64,000 bases of DNA from Gemmatimonadales bacterium (GTDB lineage: Bacteria; Gemmatimonadota; Gemmatimonadetes; Gemmatimonadales; GWC2-71-9), in the NCBI GenBank assembly GCA_025934955.1, contig JAICWE010000002.1:62001-126000 (forward strand), in the 5' to 3' direction. Numbering within the stretch: position 1 is the stretch's first letter; each line of letters begins with the position of its first letter. The notes below the pieces were generated by a model. That model was not told where the DNA came from, made no database searches, and saw only the letters and a list, made by a program, of their open reading frames with translations. Positions 8,852 through 15,653 of this stretch are shown here, in pieces. Position numbers and translations under genes: made by a program.

Positions 8852-8853
8852 GC

Positions 8854-10011
8854 TCAGAGCCCTCCCGCCAGCACTACCTGGCCGTTCTTCACCAGCCCGA
8901 TGTAGACCTGCCGCGTGGGGACGTCACCCGCGGAGTCGAACGCGATACGGCCGGTGACGCCCTCGAACGCCGGCGTCGCGGTCCCGACCTCCGCGAGTGC
9001 GCGGCGGATGGACTCGCGATCGGTGCCGGCCCGCGCGATCACGTCGCGCAGCAGGTACACCGCATCGTAGGTCGCGGCCGCCGGCTGGTTCGGATCGCCG
9101 GCGTCGGGATACTTCCGGTGCCACGCGTCGAGGAAGCGGCGGTTGGCGGCGGTGTTGAGCATGGGGAAGTAGGCCGCGCTCTCGTAGGTGCCCTCCGCGA
9201 GCGCGCCCGCGTGCTCGATGCCCTCGAGACCGTCGGCGCCCATCACCGGCACGTCGATCGCGCGCTGGCGCGCGCCGCGCAGAATCGTCTCCGCCTCGCT
9301 GCGGTTGCCGGCGACGAGGATGAACTGGGCGCGCTTCTCCTTCGCCATCCGGTCGAGGTAGGGACCGACCTCGGGCATGTCGCCGAGGTAGGGATCGTTG
9401 GAGACGACCTCGCCCTGACGCTTGCGGAACTCCGCGACGAAGGTCGAGCGGACGCCGCGGCCATACGCGTCGTTGAGGTAGAGCACGGCACCGCGGGTGA
9501 GCTGGAGCCGGTCGTGCGCCCACCGCGCCAGCGCCGCGCCGTGCGCCAGGTCGCTCGGGCAGACGCGGAAGGTGTACGGCCCCGCGCCGGTCACGTCGGG
9601 CGACGAGGAGGAGGGGGAGAGCTCCACGACCGGGTTACGCCCACCGTTGTACACCGGCGCGGCGGCGAGGGTGGTGGCGGAGAAGAGGTGCCCGATCACC
9701 GCGACCGCGTCGGACTGGTAGAGGTCGAGCGCCGCGACGATGGCGGAGTCGACGTTGTCGTGATCGTCGCGCTCGATCAGCTCGAGGCGACGGCCTTTCA
9801 CGCCGCCGTTGGCGTTGATCTCCTCGACGGCGAGCCGCGCCGCGAGCCGCATCGGCGCACCGACCGGATCGCTGAACGCGCCGGCGACCCCGAGCCGGAT
9901 CGGGCCGCTGTTACAGCCGGCGAGCAGGAAAAGAAGGAGCGGCAGACCGGCCGGCGGCGTACGCCGGCGCCCGCGCGAGATGAATCGGCCGAGAGGTCCG
10001 CGAGGGGACAC
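8854..10011 (-). CDS. Lipoprotein, branched-chain amino acid-type binding protein
   Basis: 385 residues from GTG 10011, chosen because GGGAGAG lies six bases upstream. An upstream GTG at 10035 lacks a ribosome site. A lipobox, LLAGC (Cys33), precedes a type 1 periplasmic-binding fold of the LivJ/LivK (peripla_BP_6) kind, with segments such as [16 protein letters not shown]. In ABC systems these capture amino acids, amides or short acids, but no permease or ATPase is adjacent. Instead the gene is followed after 2 bases by a chemoreceptor, which suggests a sensing rather than a transport role. The ligand cannot be predicted. Confidence 0.85.
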   Translation of the reverse strand: MSPRGPLGRFISRGRRRTPPAGLPLLLFLLAGCNSGPIRLGVAGAFSDPVGAPMRLAARLAVEEINANGGVKGRRLELIERDDHDNVDSAIVAALDLYQSDAVAVIGHLFSATTLAAAPVYNGGRNPVVELSPSSSSPDVTGAGPYTFRVCPSDLAHGAALARWAHDRLQLTRGAVLYLNDAYGRGVRSTFVAEFRKRQGEVVSNDPYLGDMPEVGPYLDRMAKEKRAQFILVAGNRSEAETILRGARQRAIDVPVMGADGLEGIEHAGALAEGTYESAAYFPMLNTAANRRFLDAWHRKYPDAGDPNQPAAATYDAVYLLRDVIARAGTDRESIRRALAEVGTATPAFEGVTGRIAFDSAGDVPTRQVYIGLVKNGQVVLAGGL

Positions 10012-10062
10012 GTCGGTCTCTCCCAGTGATACCACGGAGGCGCAGCCCCATGCGGGGCGCAG

Positions 10063-10092
10063 ATTGTAAGCGGTGAGAACGACGAAGGTTAA
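10063..10092 (-). promoter_or_regulatory. Putative promoter of the binding protein-chemoreceptor operon
   Basis: On the minus strand TTAACC (10092-10087), 18 bases, then TACAAT (10068-10063). The predicted start near 10056 leaves about 45 nt of leader before GTG 10011. Confidence 0.45.
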
Positions 10093-10123
10093 GAGTCGGC
10101 GGCAGGGAAGGCAACGGCCGGCG

Positions 10124-10699
10124 TCACTGGCTGCCCTTCATTGCCGCGCCGCGCGCGGGGTGCCAGGCGTCGAGCACGTGGCCATCCACCAGGCTCACCG
10201 AGGCCGTGCGCTCGCCCTGCTGCACCCGCCAGGTCAGCCGGATCATCCGGCCGCGCCGCACCCACTGCATCATCCACTGGGTGCCCTGGACCTTGGCGCC
10301 GACCCGTCCGTATCGCCGCTCGAGCCGGCCGCGCCAGTCGTCGAGCTGGTCCGCTGCCACGCCGCTGGAGAGCGTGAGCACGCCGGTGACGCCGTCAATC
10401 GCGGACAGCCAGAGATCGATCGGCCCGCCGAGATCGGGATCGGCAAGCGTCGCGCGGCACTCGGTGACCCGCGGGTCCAGTCGCGAGTGATCGCACTTGA
10501 GATGGCCGCCCTCGTCGGAGTCGACGCGGGCGGTGACGGCGTCCAGCGTAGCGCCGGCGCGGAAGCCCATGAACTCGAGCGGCGCGGGATCGGCCGCGGC
10601 GGCGCTCTGGGCGAGCGCCGCCGGCGGCACGGCCATCAGTGCCAACGACAGCGCCGGCCCTGGCGCGAGCAATCGCGAGAGCAAGCGGGGGACGGACAT
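10124..10699 (-). CDS. Secreted protein of unknown function
   Basis: 191 residues from ATG 10699, chosen because GGAGGGAG sits six bases upstream; a longer frame upstream lacks support. A signal peptide ends near AALAQS. The mature part begins with a segment resembling short repeats of secreted proteins (LEFMGFRAGATLDAVTARVD) and contains two cysteines that could pair. It has no membrane helix and no catalytic motif I recognise. It sits between cspA and the binding protein, all on the minus strand but with gaps above 40 bases, so co-transcription is uncertain. Confidence 0.7.
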   Translation of the reverse strand: MSVPRLLSRLLAPGPALSLALMAVPPAALAQSAAAADPAPLEFMGFRAGATLDAVTARVDSDEGGHLKCDHSRLDPRVTECRATLADPDLGGPIDLWLSAIDGVTGVLTLSSGVAADQLDDWRGRLERRYGRVGAKVQGTQWMMQWVRRGRMIRLTWRVQQGERTASVSLVDGHVLDAWHPARGAAMKGSQ

Positions 10700-10739
10700 C
10701 AGGGGCTCCCTCCCGTGATGGGTGGGCACGCCCAAGGAG

Positions 10740-10940
10740 TCAGACCTTGCGGACGTTCGAGGCCTGCAGGCCTTTCGGCCCCTCGACGATCTCGAACTCG
10801 ACCTGATCGCCCTCGGCGAGCGAGCGGAAGCCTTCCGCCATGATCGCCGTGTGGTGCACGAACACGTCCTTGCCGCCGTCCTGCGCGATGAATCCGAAGC
10901 CCTTGGCGTCGTTGAACCACTTCACCGTGCCCTTCGCCAT
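10740..10940 (-). CDS. cspA: Cold-shock protein, CspA family
   Basis: 66 residues, a complete cold-shock domain. RNP1 (KGFGFI) and RNP2 (VFVHH) are intact, so it should bind single-stranded RNA and DNA as a chaperone. Its length is the family norm. AGAGG lies about eight bases upstream of the ATG. It has about 200 bases of non-coding sequence upstream, room for the long structured leader through which many csp mRNAs respond to temperature. It could be cold-inducible or constitutive; the sequence does not decide. Confidence 0.95.
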   Translation of the reverse strand: MAKGTVKWFNDAKGFGFIAQDGGKDVFVHHTAIMAEGFRSLAEGDQVEFEIVEGPKGLQASNVRKV

Positions 10941-11140
10941 CGAAGCAACCTCTGAAAAGGGAGCGAGGCTCCATGAACCTCCCGGACCGGTGTGGCCCGG
11001 GAGCAGAAACGCCGCCCGAATGCTGTGATCCGGCCGGCGACGTGCGCGTTAGCGATGACGGGAGGCGACTACGGACACCCCTGTACTCATGGGTATAAGG
11101 TCAAGCGCGTTTTGGGTTTTGTCAATAAGCGCCGGCGCCG
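10941..11140 (-). promoter_or_regulatory. cspA upstream/leader region
   Basis: A 200-base gap between ogt and cspA, both on the minus strand. It holds the most AT-rich patch of the neighbourhood (about 11090-11130). On the minus strand this includes TTGACA (11130 region) and TTATAC about 21 bases later, too wide for a normal sigma-70 pair. The downstream part is GC-rich and could fold as a leader. No ORF is credible here. Confidence 0.35.
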
Positions 11141-11662
11141 CTAGCGGAGCACCACACCGGCGCTCTTCAGCTCGTGGCCCAGGAGCCAGCGCTTGCGGTC
11201 GAGGCCGCCGCCGTAGCCGACGAGCGCGCCGTCCTTTCCCACCACGCGATGACACGGAACGAGGATGGCGAGGTGATTGCCCGCGATGAGCTGCCCGATC
11301 TGCCGCGGCACCAGTCCCGTCGCGCGGGCGATGTCGTCATAGGCGCGGGTCTCACCGAACGGAATGCGCATCAATGCGCGGAACACCGCGAGCTGCTCGG
11401 TCGAGAGATCGAACCAGCGCCGCAGATAGCCGGGAAACGGCAGCCGCGCCGGGCGGCCCGCGAAGTAGCCGTCGAGCCATGCTACGGTGCGGGCACAGGG
11501 CCCGCGCTCGATCTCGAGGCTCGGCGTCGCGCTCCGGAGCCGCACCGCCCAGCGCACGTCGTCGGCGCGGGCGGGAAACTCGATCACGAGCGGGCCCGTA
11601 TCGCACTCCGCCACGGTGAGCGGCCCGAACGGTGCCTCGTAGCTGTTCCATTCGATCCGCAT
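11141..11662 (-). CDS. ogt: Methylated-DNA-protein cysteine methyltransferase
   Basis: 173 residues, the normal size for a single-domain Ogt/MGMT. The alkyl-acceptor site PCHRV is present with Cys137, preceded by an Asn-containing hinge (AGNH) and the DNA-recognition helix IGQLIAGN. It repairs O6-alkylguanine and O4-alkylthymine by irreversible transfer of the alkyl group to its own cysteine. The usual GNNPxPI segment is altered to GNHLAIL, which could affect substrate range. GGAGGTGGC lies directly before the ATG. The promoter probably overlaps that of the divergent LVIVD gene (11692-11700). Confidence 0.92.
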   Translation of the reverse strand: MRIEWNSYEAPFGPLTVAECDTGPLVIEFPARADDVRWAVRLRSATPSLEIERGPCARTVAWLDGYFAGRPARLPFPGYLRRWFDLSTEQLAVFRALMRIPFGETRAYDDIARATGLVPRQIGQLIAGNHLAILVPCHRVVGKDGALVGYGGGLDRKRWLLGHELKSAGVVLR

Positions 11663-11732
11663 GCCACCTCCGGGCGCCGGACGCCTTCACCTACTAAATT
11701 GGCGTCGCTTCCTTCCCTCGTCGAGGTTCCAG

Positions 11733-13736
11733 ATGCTGCTCGCCCTCGGGGTGCTCGCGCTTCTGCAGCAACCCGCCGCGCCGCCGGCGCCGGCCAGGCC
11801 CGTGCTCGCCGCGTCGCGCATCGCGCGCGCTGTCATTCAGCCAGGCGACGTCGCCGTGCAGGTCGGCGATACCCTCCGGCTCCACGCCGTCGCGTACGAC
11901 TCGAGCGGCGCCGAGATCTCCGATACCCAGACTCGCTGGTTCACCGCCGGCGGCTTCTTCGAGGGGCGGGTGGACTCGACCGGTTTGGTGACGGCCGGCT
12001 CGTCCGGCACGCTGCGGGTGAGCGCCGTCGTCAGCCCGAAGGAGGGTGGGCGGCCGGCGCCGGCCTTCGCGCGGATCACCATTCTGCCGCAGCCGGCCGC
12101 GAAGGTGGTACTGGATCCGGCGGTGACGAAGCTGTACGTCGGCCAGGCGCTCACGGTCGACGCGACGCCGTACGCGGCCAACGACGATCGCCGCTACGAC
12201 TCGATCGTGTGGGGCAGCGACGCGCCTAACGTCGTGGCGGTGAGCGCCGCGGGCCGGGTCACCGCGCTCCGGCCGGGGCGCGCGACCGTCACCGCGCGGG
12301 CGGGGAAGGCGAGCCAGTCGCTCACGATCACGGTGCAGTCGAACCCGGTCGCGATGCTGCAGCTCGAGCCGGCGAGCACCGTCGTCCGCACCGGTGACGT
12401 GGTGCGGTTCACGCTCGCAGCGAAGACCGGCGCCGGCCGCCGGGTCGCCGACGTGCTCCCGGACTGGTCCATCGCGCCCGGGCACGCGCAGATCGACGCC
12501 GACGGCGGGTTCGTCGCCGAAGTGCCCGGGAGCTACCGGGTCACCGCGAGCTTCGCCGGCAAGAGCGCCGAGGCCGTGGTGGAGGTGCACGCGCGCGACG
12601 CGCTGCGGCCGACGACGCTGGTCGGCCGGGTGCCGATCAAGGGCGAGGCCGCCGAGTTCTGGCTGCACCCCGACGGGAAGCACGGCTATCTCAGCACCAT
12701 CGGCGACCGGATCTACGCCATCGACGTGAGCGACCCGTCGAAGCCCGCCATCACCGACTCGGTCGTGGTGGACGCGCGCGTGGTGAACGACATCATGACG
12801 ACCGAAGACGGCAAGTTCGGGGTGCTGACCCGCGAGGGTGCGTCCACCCGCAAGAACGGCATCGTCATGCTCTCGTTCGAAGATCCGGCCCATCCCAGGG
12901 CGATCGCCGAGTTTACCGAGACCGTCACCGGCGGCGTGCACAGCACCTACGTGTACCAGGGCCACATCTTCCTCACCGACGACGCGACCGGCTCGATGCG
13001 CGTCATCGACATCCACGACCCGTATCACCCGAAGCAGGTCGCCCGCTGGGAAACGCCCCGCACCGAAGCCGGACGCATGCTGCACGATATCGCGGTCACC
13101 GACGGCCTGGCGTATCTCAGCTACTGGAACGACGGACTGGTGATTCTCGACGTGGGCAACGGCATGAAGGGCGGCAGCCCGGAAAATCCGCAGTTCGTCA
13201 GCCAGTACAAGTACGACCTCAACACGCTGTATCGCGACGTCGAGGCGGCCGGCGGACCGGGATTCATCCGCGGCACGCACACCGCCTGGCGGCACGGCAA
13301 GTACGTCTTCCTGGGCGACGAGGTGTTCAGCGCCAAGCCGCGCGCCACCGAGGGCGGCGGGGTGGTCGGGCTGGGCCGGGCGTACGGCAGGCTGCACGTC
13401 GTCGATGTGAGTGACATCGCCCGTCCCCGCGAGGTGGCCTACTACGAGCCGAAGGACGGCGGCAGCCACAACGTGTGGGTCGCTGGCGACACGCTCTACA
13501 TGGGCGACTACCAGGGCGGGCTCCGCGTGCTCGACATCTCGGGCGAGCTGCGCGGCGATCTGCTGGCACAGGGGCGCGAGATCGCCCACGCCGTCACCGG
13601 CGACAAGGACGGCGCCGTCGCCAACGCCGCCAACGCCTGGGGCGCGATCTACCGGGACGGCAACATCTACGTGCCGGACATCAACAGCGGGCTCTGGATC
13701 GTCAAGGTAGAGCCCAAGAGCGAGCTCACGCCCTGA
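11733..13736 (+). CDS. Secreted LVIVD-repeat protein with bacterial Ig-like domains
   Basis: 667 residues from ATG 11733, preceded by GAGG six bases upstream; a longer frame to 11661 lacks a ribosome site. A short signal peptide is followed by about 260 residues of Ig-like (Big_2 type) repeats with VQVGDTLRL, LYVGQALTVDA and VVRTGDVVRFTL signatures. The C-terminal about 370 residues carry LVIVD-type blades (YAIDVSDPSKPAI, RVIDIHDPYHPKQV, HVVDVSDIARPREV). These proteins are predicted surface or extracellular beta-propellers of unknown ligand. A TACTAAATT stretch at 11692-11700 may be its -10 region. Confidence 0.8.
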   Translation: MLLALGVLALLQQPAAPPAPARPVLAASRIARAVIQPGDVAVQVGDTLRLHAVAYDSSGAEISDTQTRWFTAGGFFEGRVDSTGLVTAGSSGTLRVSAVVSPKEGGRPAPAFARITILPQPAAKVVLDPAVTKLYVGQALTVDATPYAANDDRRYDSIVWGSDAPNVVAVSAAGRVTALRPGRATVTARAGKASQSLTITVQSNPVAMLQLEPASTVVRTGDVVRFTLAAKTGAGRRVADVLPDWSIAPGHAQIDADGGFVAEVPGSYRVTASFAGKSAEAVVEVHARDALRPTTLVGRVPIKGEAAEFWLHPDGKHGYLSTIGDRIYAIDVSDPSKPAITDSVVVDARVVNDIMTTEDGKFGVLTREGASTRKNGIVMLSFEDPAHPRAIAEFTETVTGGVHSTYVYQGHIFLTDDATGSMRVIDIHDPYHPKQVARWETPRTEAGRMLHDIAVTDGLAYLSYWNDGLVILDVGNGMKGGSPENPQFVSQYKYDLNTLYRDVEAAGGPGFIRGTHTAWRHGKYVFLGDEVFSAKPRATEGGGVVGLGRAYGRLHVVDVSDIARPREVAYYEPKDGGSHNVWVAGDTLYMGDYQGGLRVLDISGELRGDLLAQGREIAHAVTGDKDGAVANAANAWGAIYRDGNIYVPDINSGLWIVKVEPKSELTP

Positions 13737-13740
13737 CGTG

Positions 13741-13746
13741 TAGATT
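13741..13746 (+). promoter_or_regulatory. -10 box, probable leaderless start
   Basis: TAGATT followed by seven bases and the ATG at 13754. There is no Shine-Dalgarno between them and no convincing -35. Confidence 0.4.
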
Positions 13747-13753
13747 TGACGCG

Positions 13754-14365
13754 ATGACCGCACCCCAATCGCTGGTGGTTCGCAGCTTCACCGACCGGGC
13801 CGAAGGGCTGTCGCACTTCATGCTCCGGGCGGGTGAAGCGCCGCGCCTCCTCGCCTTCGACGATGCCCTCGGCTGCCCGGTCGAGACCGCGCTGGCCGCG
13901 CTGGAGTGGACCGGCGCAGTCGGCATTCTGCTGGATGACGACCTGCTCCACGCCGCCCGCCTCACCAGCGAGACGGCGGCCGCGGTCGTCGAGCGCCGGA
14001 GCGACAAGGGGCGGCGCTTCGTCTATCTCGGCCCCCGCCTCGATGCGCCGCCGATGGACGTGTTCGAGGGCGCCGTGCTGTTCGACGAGCCGGGAGTGAA
14101 GGCGGTCGAGTTCACCCAGCGGGCCCACGCCCTCGCGCACTTCCTGCGCGCCACGGCGGGTGCCGGCGCGCTGCTGGCGCTGCTGGGCCGCCGCGCCCCC
14201 GAGATCCGTCACCTGCGCCGCTGGCTGGGCGCCATCATCCAGGAGCTGGACGTTCCCCGGCCGCTGGTCGCGGGCTGGTTTGCCGCCAGCTCAGCCGGCG
14301 GCCTCTTCGCCGCGCACGACAACGAGCCCTCGTACCGTTACATCGAAGTCGGATTGGAGCCATGA
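13754..14365 (+). CDS. Unknown cytoplasmic protein
   Basis: 203 residues, no signal peptide or membrane helix. The sequence alternates hydrophobic strands and helices (VGILLDDDLLHAARL, RFVYLGPRL) and may be an alpha/beta domain, but no family comes to mind. ATG 13754 follows a TAGATT box by seven bases, so it is probably read from a leaderless message. Its TGA overlaps the ATG of the next gene (ATGA), a secreted helical protein, so the two are likely expressed together. Function unknown. Confidence 0.65.
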   Translation: MTAPQSLVVRSFTDRAEGLSHFMLRAGEAPRLLAFDDALGCPVETALAALEWTGAVGILLDDDLLHAARLTSETAAAVVERRSDKGRRFVYLGPRLDAPPMDVFEGAVLFDEPGVKAVEFTQRAHALAHFLRATAGAGALLALLGRRAPEIRHLRRWLGAIIQELDVPRPLVAGWFAASSAGGLFAAHDNEPSYRYIEVGLEP

Positions 14366-14946
14366 ACCGCACGCCGAACCGTACGCTCACCTCTCGCCTG
14401 CTCATCGCGCTCACGGCGGCACTCGCCCTCGCTCCTGCGGCGCGGGCGCAGACGGTGGTCGGCCCGGAGAAGCCGCTCGACGCCACCCGCGCCAAGGTCC
14501 GCGGCTCCCTGGTGGTGCTCCGCGACTCGCTGCTGGCGGTGAGTGTCGCGGCGGCCCGGCTGCAGCGGGACTACGAGCACACCTCGACCGCGGCACTCGA
14601 GTCCCGGGCGCAGGCGCTCCAGCAGGCCTGCGCCAGCTCGGAGCGGACGCTTCCCGCCACCCGAGCCGCAATCGCCGGACTCGCCTCGTCCAACAAGGGC
14701 CAGAAGCAGAGCCAGCGCGTCGCGCTCAAGGCGCTCGACCAGCTCAAGCCCGAGCTGAGCAGGTGTGCGCAGCAGTTCGGCGAGATGAGCGGGAAGGGTG
14801 AAGAGGTTCGCAGCTATGGCGTGCGGCGGAGCGAGCCCGTCGTGAAGGCGGTGCAGGAGTATGAGGCACGCAGCATCGAGTTCGCCGGCTCGCACGAGAT
14901 CCCGTTCCGGCCGGTCGGTGTCGGACGTGGCGTGCTGGCAAGCTGA
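14362..14946 (+). CDS. Secreted helical protein, unknown
   Basis: 194 residues with a signal peptide ending PAARAQ. The mature protein is almost all alpha-helical, with Ala, Gln, Arg and Leu heptads that could form a coiled coil, and has three cysteines. The last 30 residues are less regular. No enzymatic motif is visible. It begins in the stop codon of the unknown gene before it and is the last gene before the 700-base non-coding stretch. A 7-bp GTCCACA/TGTGGAC stem at 14967-14992 lies just downstream and could limit read-through. Confidence 0.65.
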   Translation: MNRTPNRTLTSRLLIALTAALALAPAARAQTVVGPEKPLDATRAKVRGSLVVLRDSLLAVSVAAARLQRDYEHTSTAALESRAQALQQACASSERTLPATRAAIAGLASSNKGQKQSQRVALKALDQLKPELSRCAQQFGEMSGKGEEVRSYGVRRSEPVVKAVQEYEARSIEFAGSHEIPFRPVGVGRGVLAS

Positions 14947-14964
14947 GTGTATGTGCACAGCGGA

Positions 14965-15036
14965 TTGTCCACATCGCACCGGTTGTGTGGACGAACGCCG
15001 GTAGTACACGGCAGTCCCAGCGCTTAGCAATCCACA
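14965..15036. other. Cluster of DnaA-box-like nonamers
   Basis: TTGTCCACA at 14965-14973 is a form of DnaA box common in GC-rich bacteria. A second copy, inverted with one further difference (TCGTCCACA on the minus strand), covers about 14986-14994. A weaker third, CAATCCACA, is at 15028-15036. An AT-richer patch follows at 15059-15074. The two outer halves of the inverted pair also form a 7-bp stem, so this may equally be a transcription terminator stem. Confidence 0.3.
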
Positions 15037-15080
15037 CCGAATCCACTCCGAAGTGAGCTAAACCGAATAAATACAGGCGC

Positions 15081-15108
15081 TTGCGAGATTTTCGCTGGCG
15101 CCTATCTT
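15081..15108 (+). promoter_or_regulatory. Promoter of the orphan RNA
   Basis: TTGCGA, 16 bases, then TATCTT, close to a sigma-70 consensus and lying in the middle of a non-coding stretch. The predicted start is near 15115. Confidence 0.5.
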
Positions 15109-15114
15109 CGTTTC

Positions 15115-15539
15115 CACGCCAGCCGGACACGTGAGGGGACCCCCAGTCCCATCGGCGAACGGAAGGCGGCCCGGGTGGGATATCGGGGGAGAGCACCGAC
15201 GCAACCAAGGGCTCAGGTGCTCGCAGATCCCGGTGGTCACCCCGCTTGGGCAGGTGAAGCCAGTCGCGTGCTTCATCCACCCCGATCCAGCGCCTCGGGG
15301 TGCAGTGCGAACGGTCGGTCCGCGACCCGATCCGACTCGCAGCGCTCGCTCTGACGAACCAGGTGGGATGGCCATCCGGCCTGGGGATGGAAGCCGAGGC
15401 CCTGCGCTTGCCCTACCGAGCGGCGAATCAGCCAACCGGCGGCAGCGGGGAGAAGAACGGCGGCGCAAGCCCCGACCTCGGGTAGTCGAAGCGTGGGACG
15501 GCCGTTCCGGCTCCGGGCCGGACGGCCGTTCCGTATTTT
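15115..15539 (+). ncRNA. Candidate orphan structured RNA, about 425 nt
   Basis: Between a predicted promoter (15081-15108) and an intrinsic terminator (15496-15539) lies about 425 bases with no credible ORF. Local stems include GAGCACC/GGTGCTC (15191-15197 with 15216-15222) nested inside GGGAT/ATCCC (15177-15181 with 15227-15231). Others are GAAGC/GCTTC (15256-15274), an 8-bp CACCCCGA/TCGGGGTG (15278-15302), GGTCG/CGACC (15313-15327) and CCATCC/GGATGG (15372-15390). I looked for the conserved cores of RNase P RNA, tmRNA, SRP RNA and cobalamin or glycine riboswitches and found none. The next plus-strand gene is nearly 3 kb away, so it is not a leader. The boundaries and the existence of the transcript are inferred. 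Confidence 0.45.
15496..15539 (+). terminator. Intrinsic terminator of the orphan RNA
   Basis: The 13-mer GGACGGCCGTTCC occurs twice (15496-15508 and 15520-15532), flanking GGC-tccgg-GCC. The two copies pair with each other, with two single-base bulges, into a stem of about 15 bp, followed at once by GTATTTTG. This is a textbook stem plus T-tract on the plus strand. Confidence 0.6.
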
Positions 15540-15559
15540 GCCCCGGAGCGAATCCGGCC

Positions 15560-15640
15560 TTGAGGCCGTGGAGCCGCGCGATGGAAGTAAGGTGCTCGAA
15601 CAGCGAGCACCCCAAAACATTCGCGGTACCGCGGCCTCAA
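15560..15640. other. Nested stem structure downstream of the amidase gene
   Basis: The outer arms TTGAGGCCG (15560-15568) and CGGCCTCAA (15632-15640) are perfectly complementary, and the pairing continues imperfectly inward to about 15578/15622. Inside sits a perfect 8-bp hairpin GGTGCTCG/CGAGCACC (15591-15611, loop AACAG). The left arm can instead pair with CGGCC at 15555-15559, so two exclusive folds exist. It lies 14 bases past the amidase stop on the minus strand and could act as its terminator or as a separate RNA element. Confidence 0.45.
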
Positions 15641-15653
15641 TCGTTTGATGACG

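Noticed and set aside
15115-15640. The gap region as RNase P RNA, tmRNA, SRP RNA, or a cobalamin or glycine riboswitch
   Set aside because: The size suits RNase P or tmRNA, and GGGGGAGAGCACC recalls a glycine riboswitch. However, the conserved core strings of each family are missing on both strands and no tRNA-like CCA end is present.
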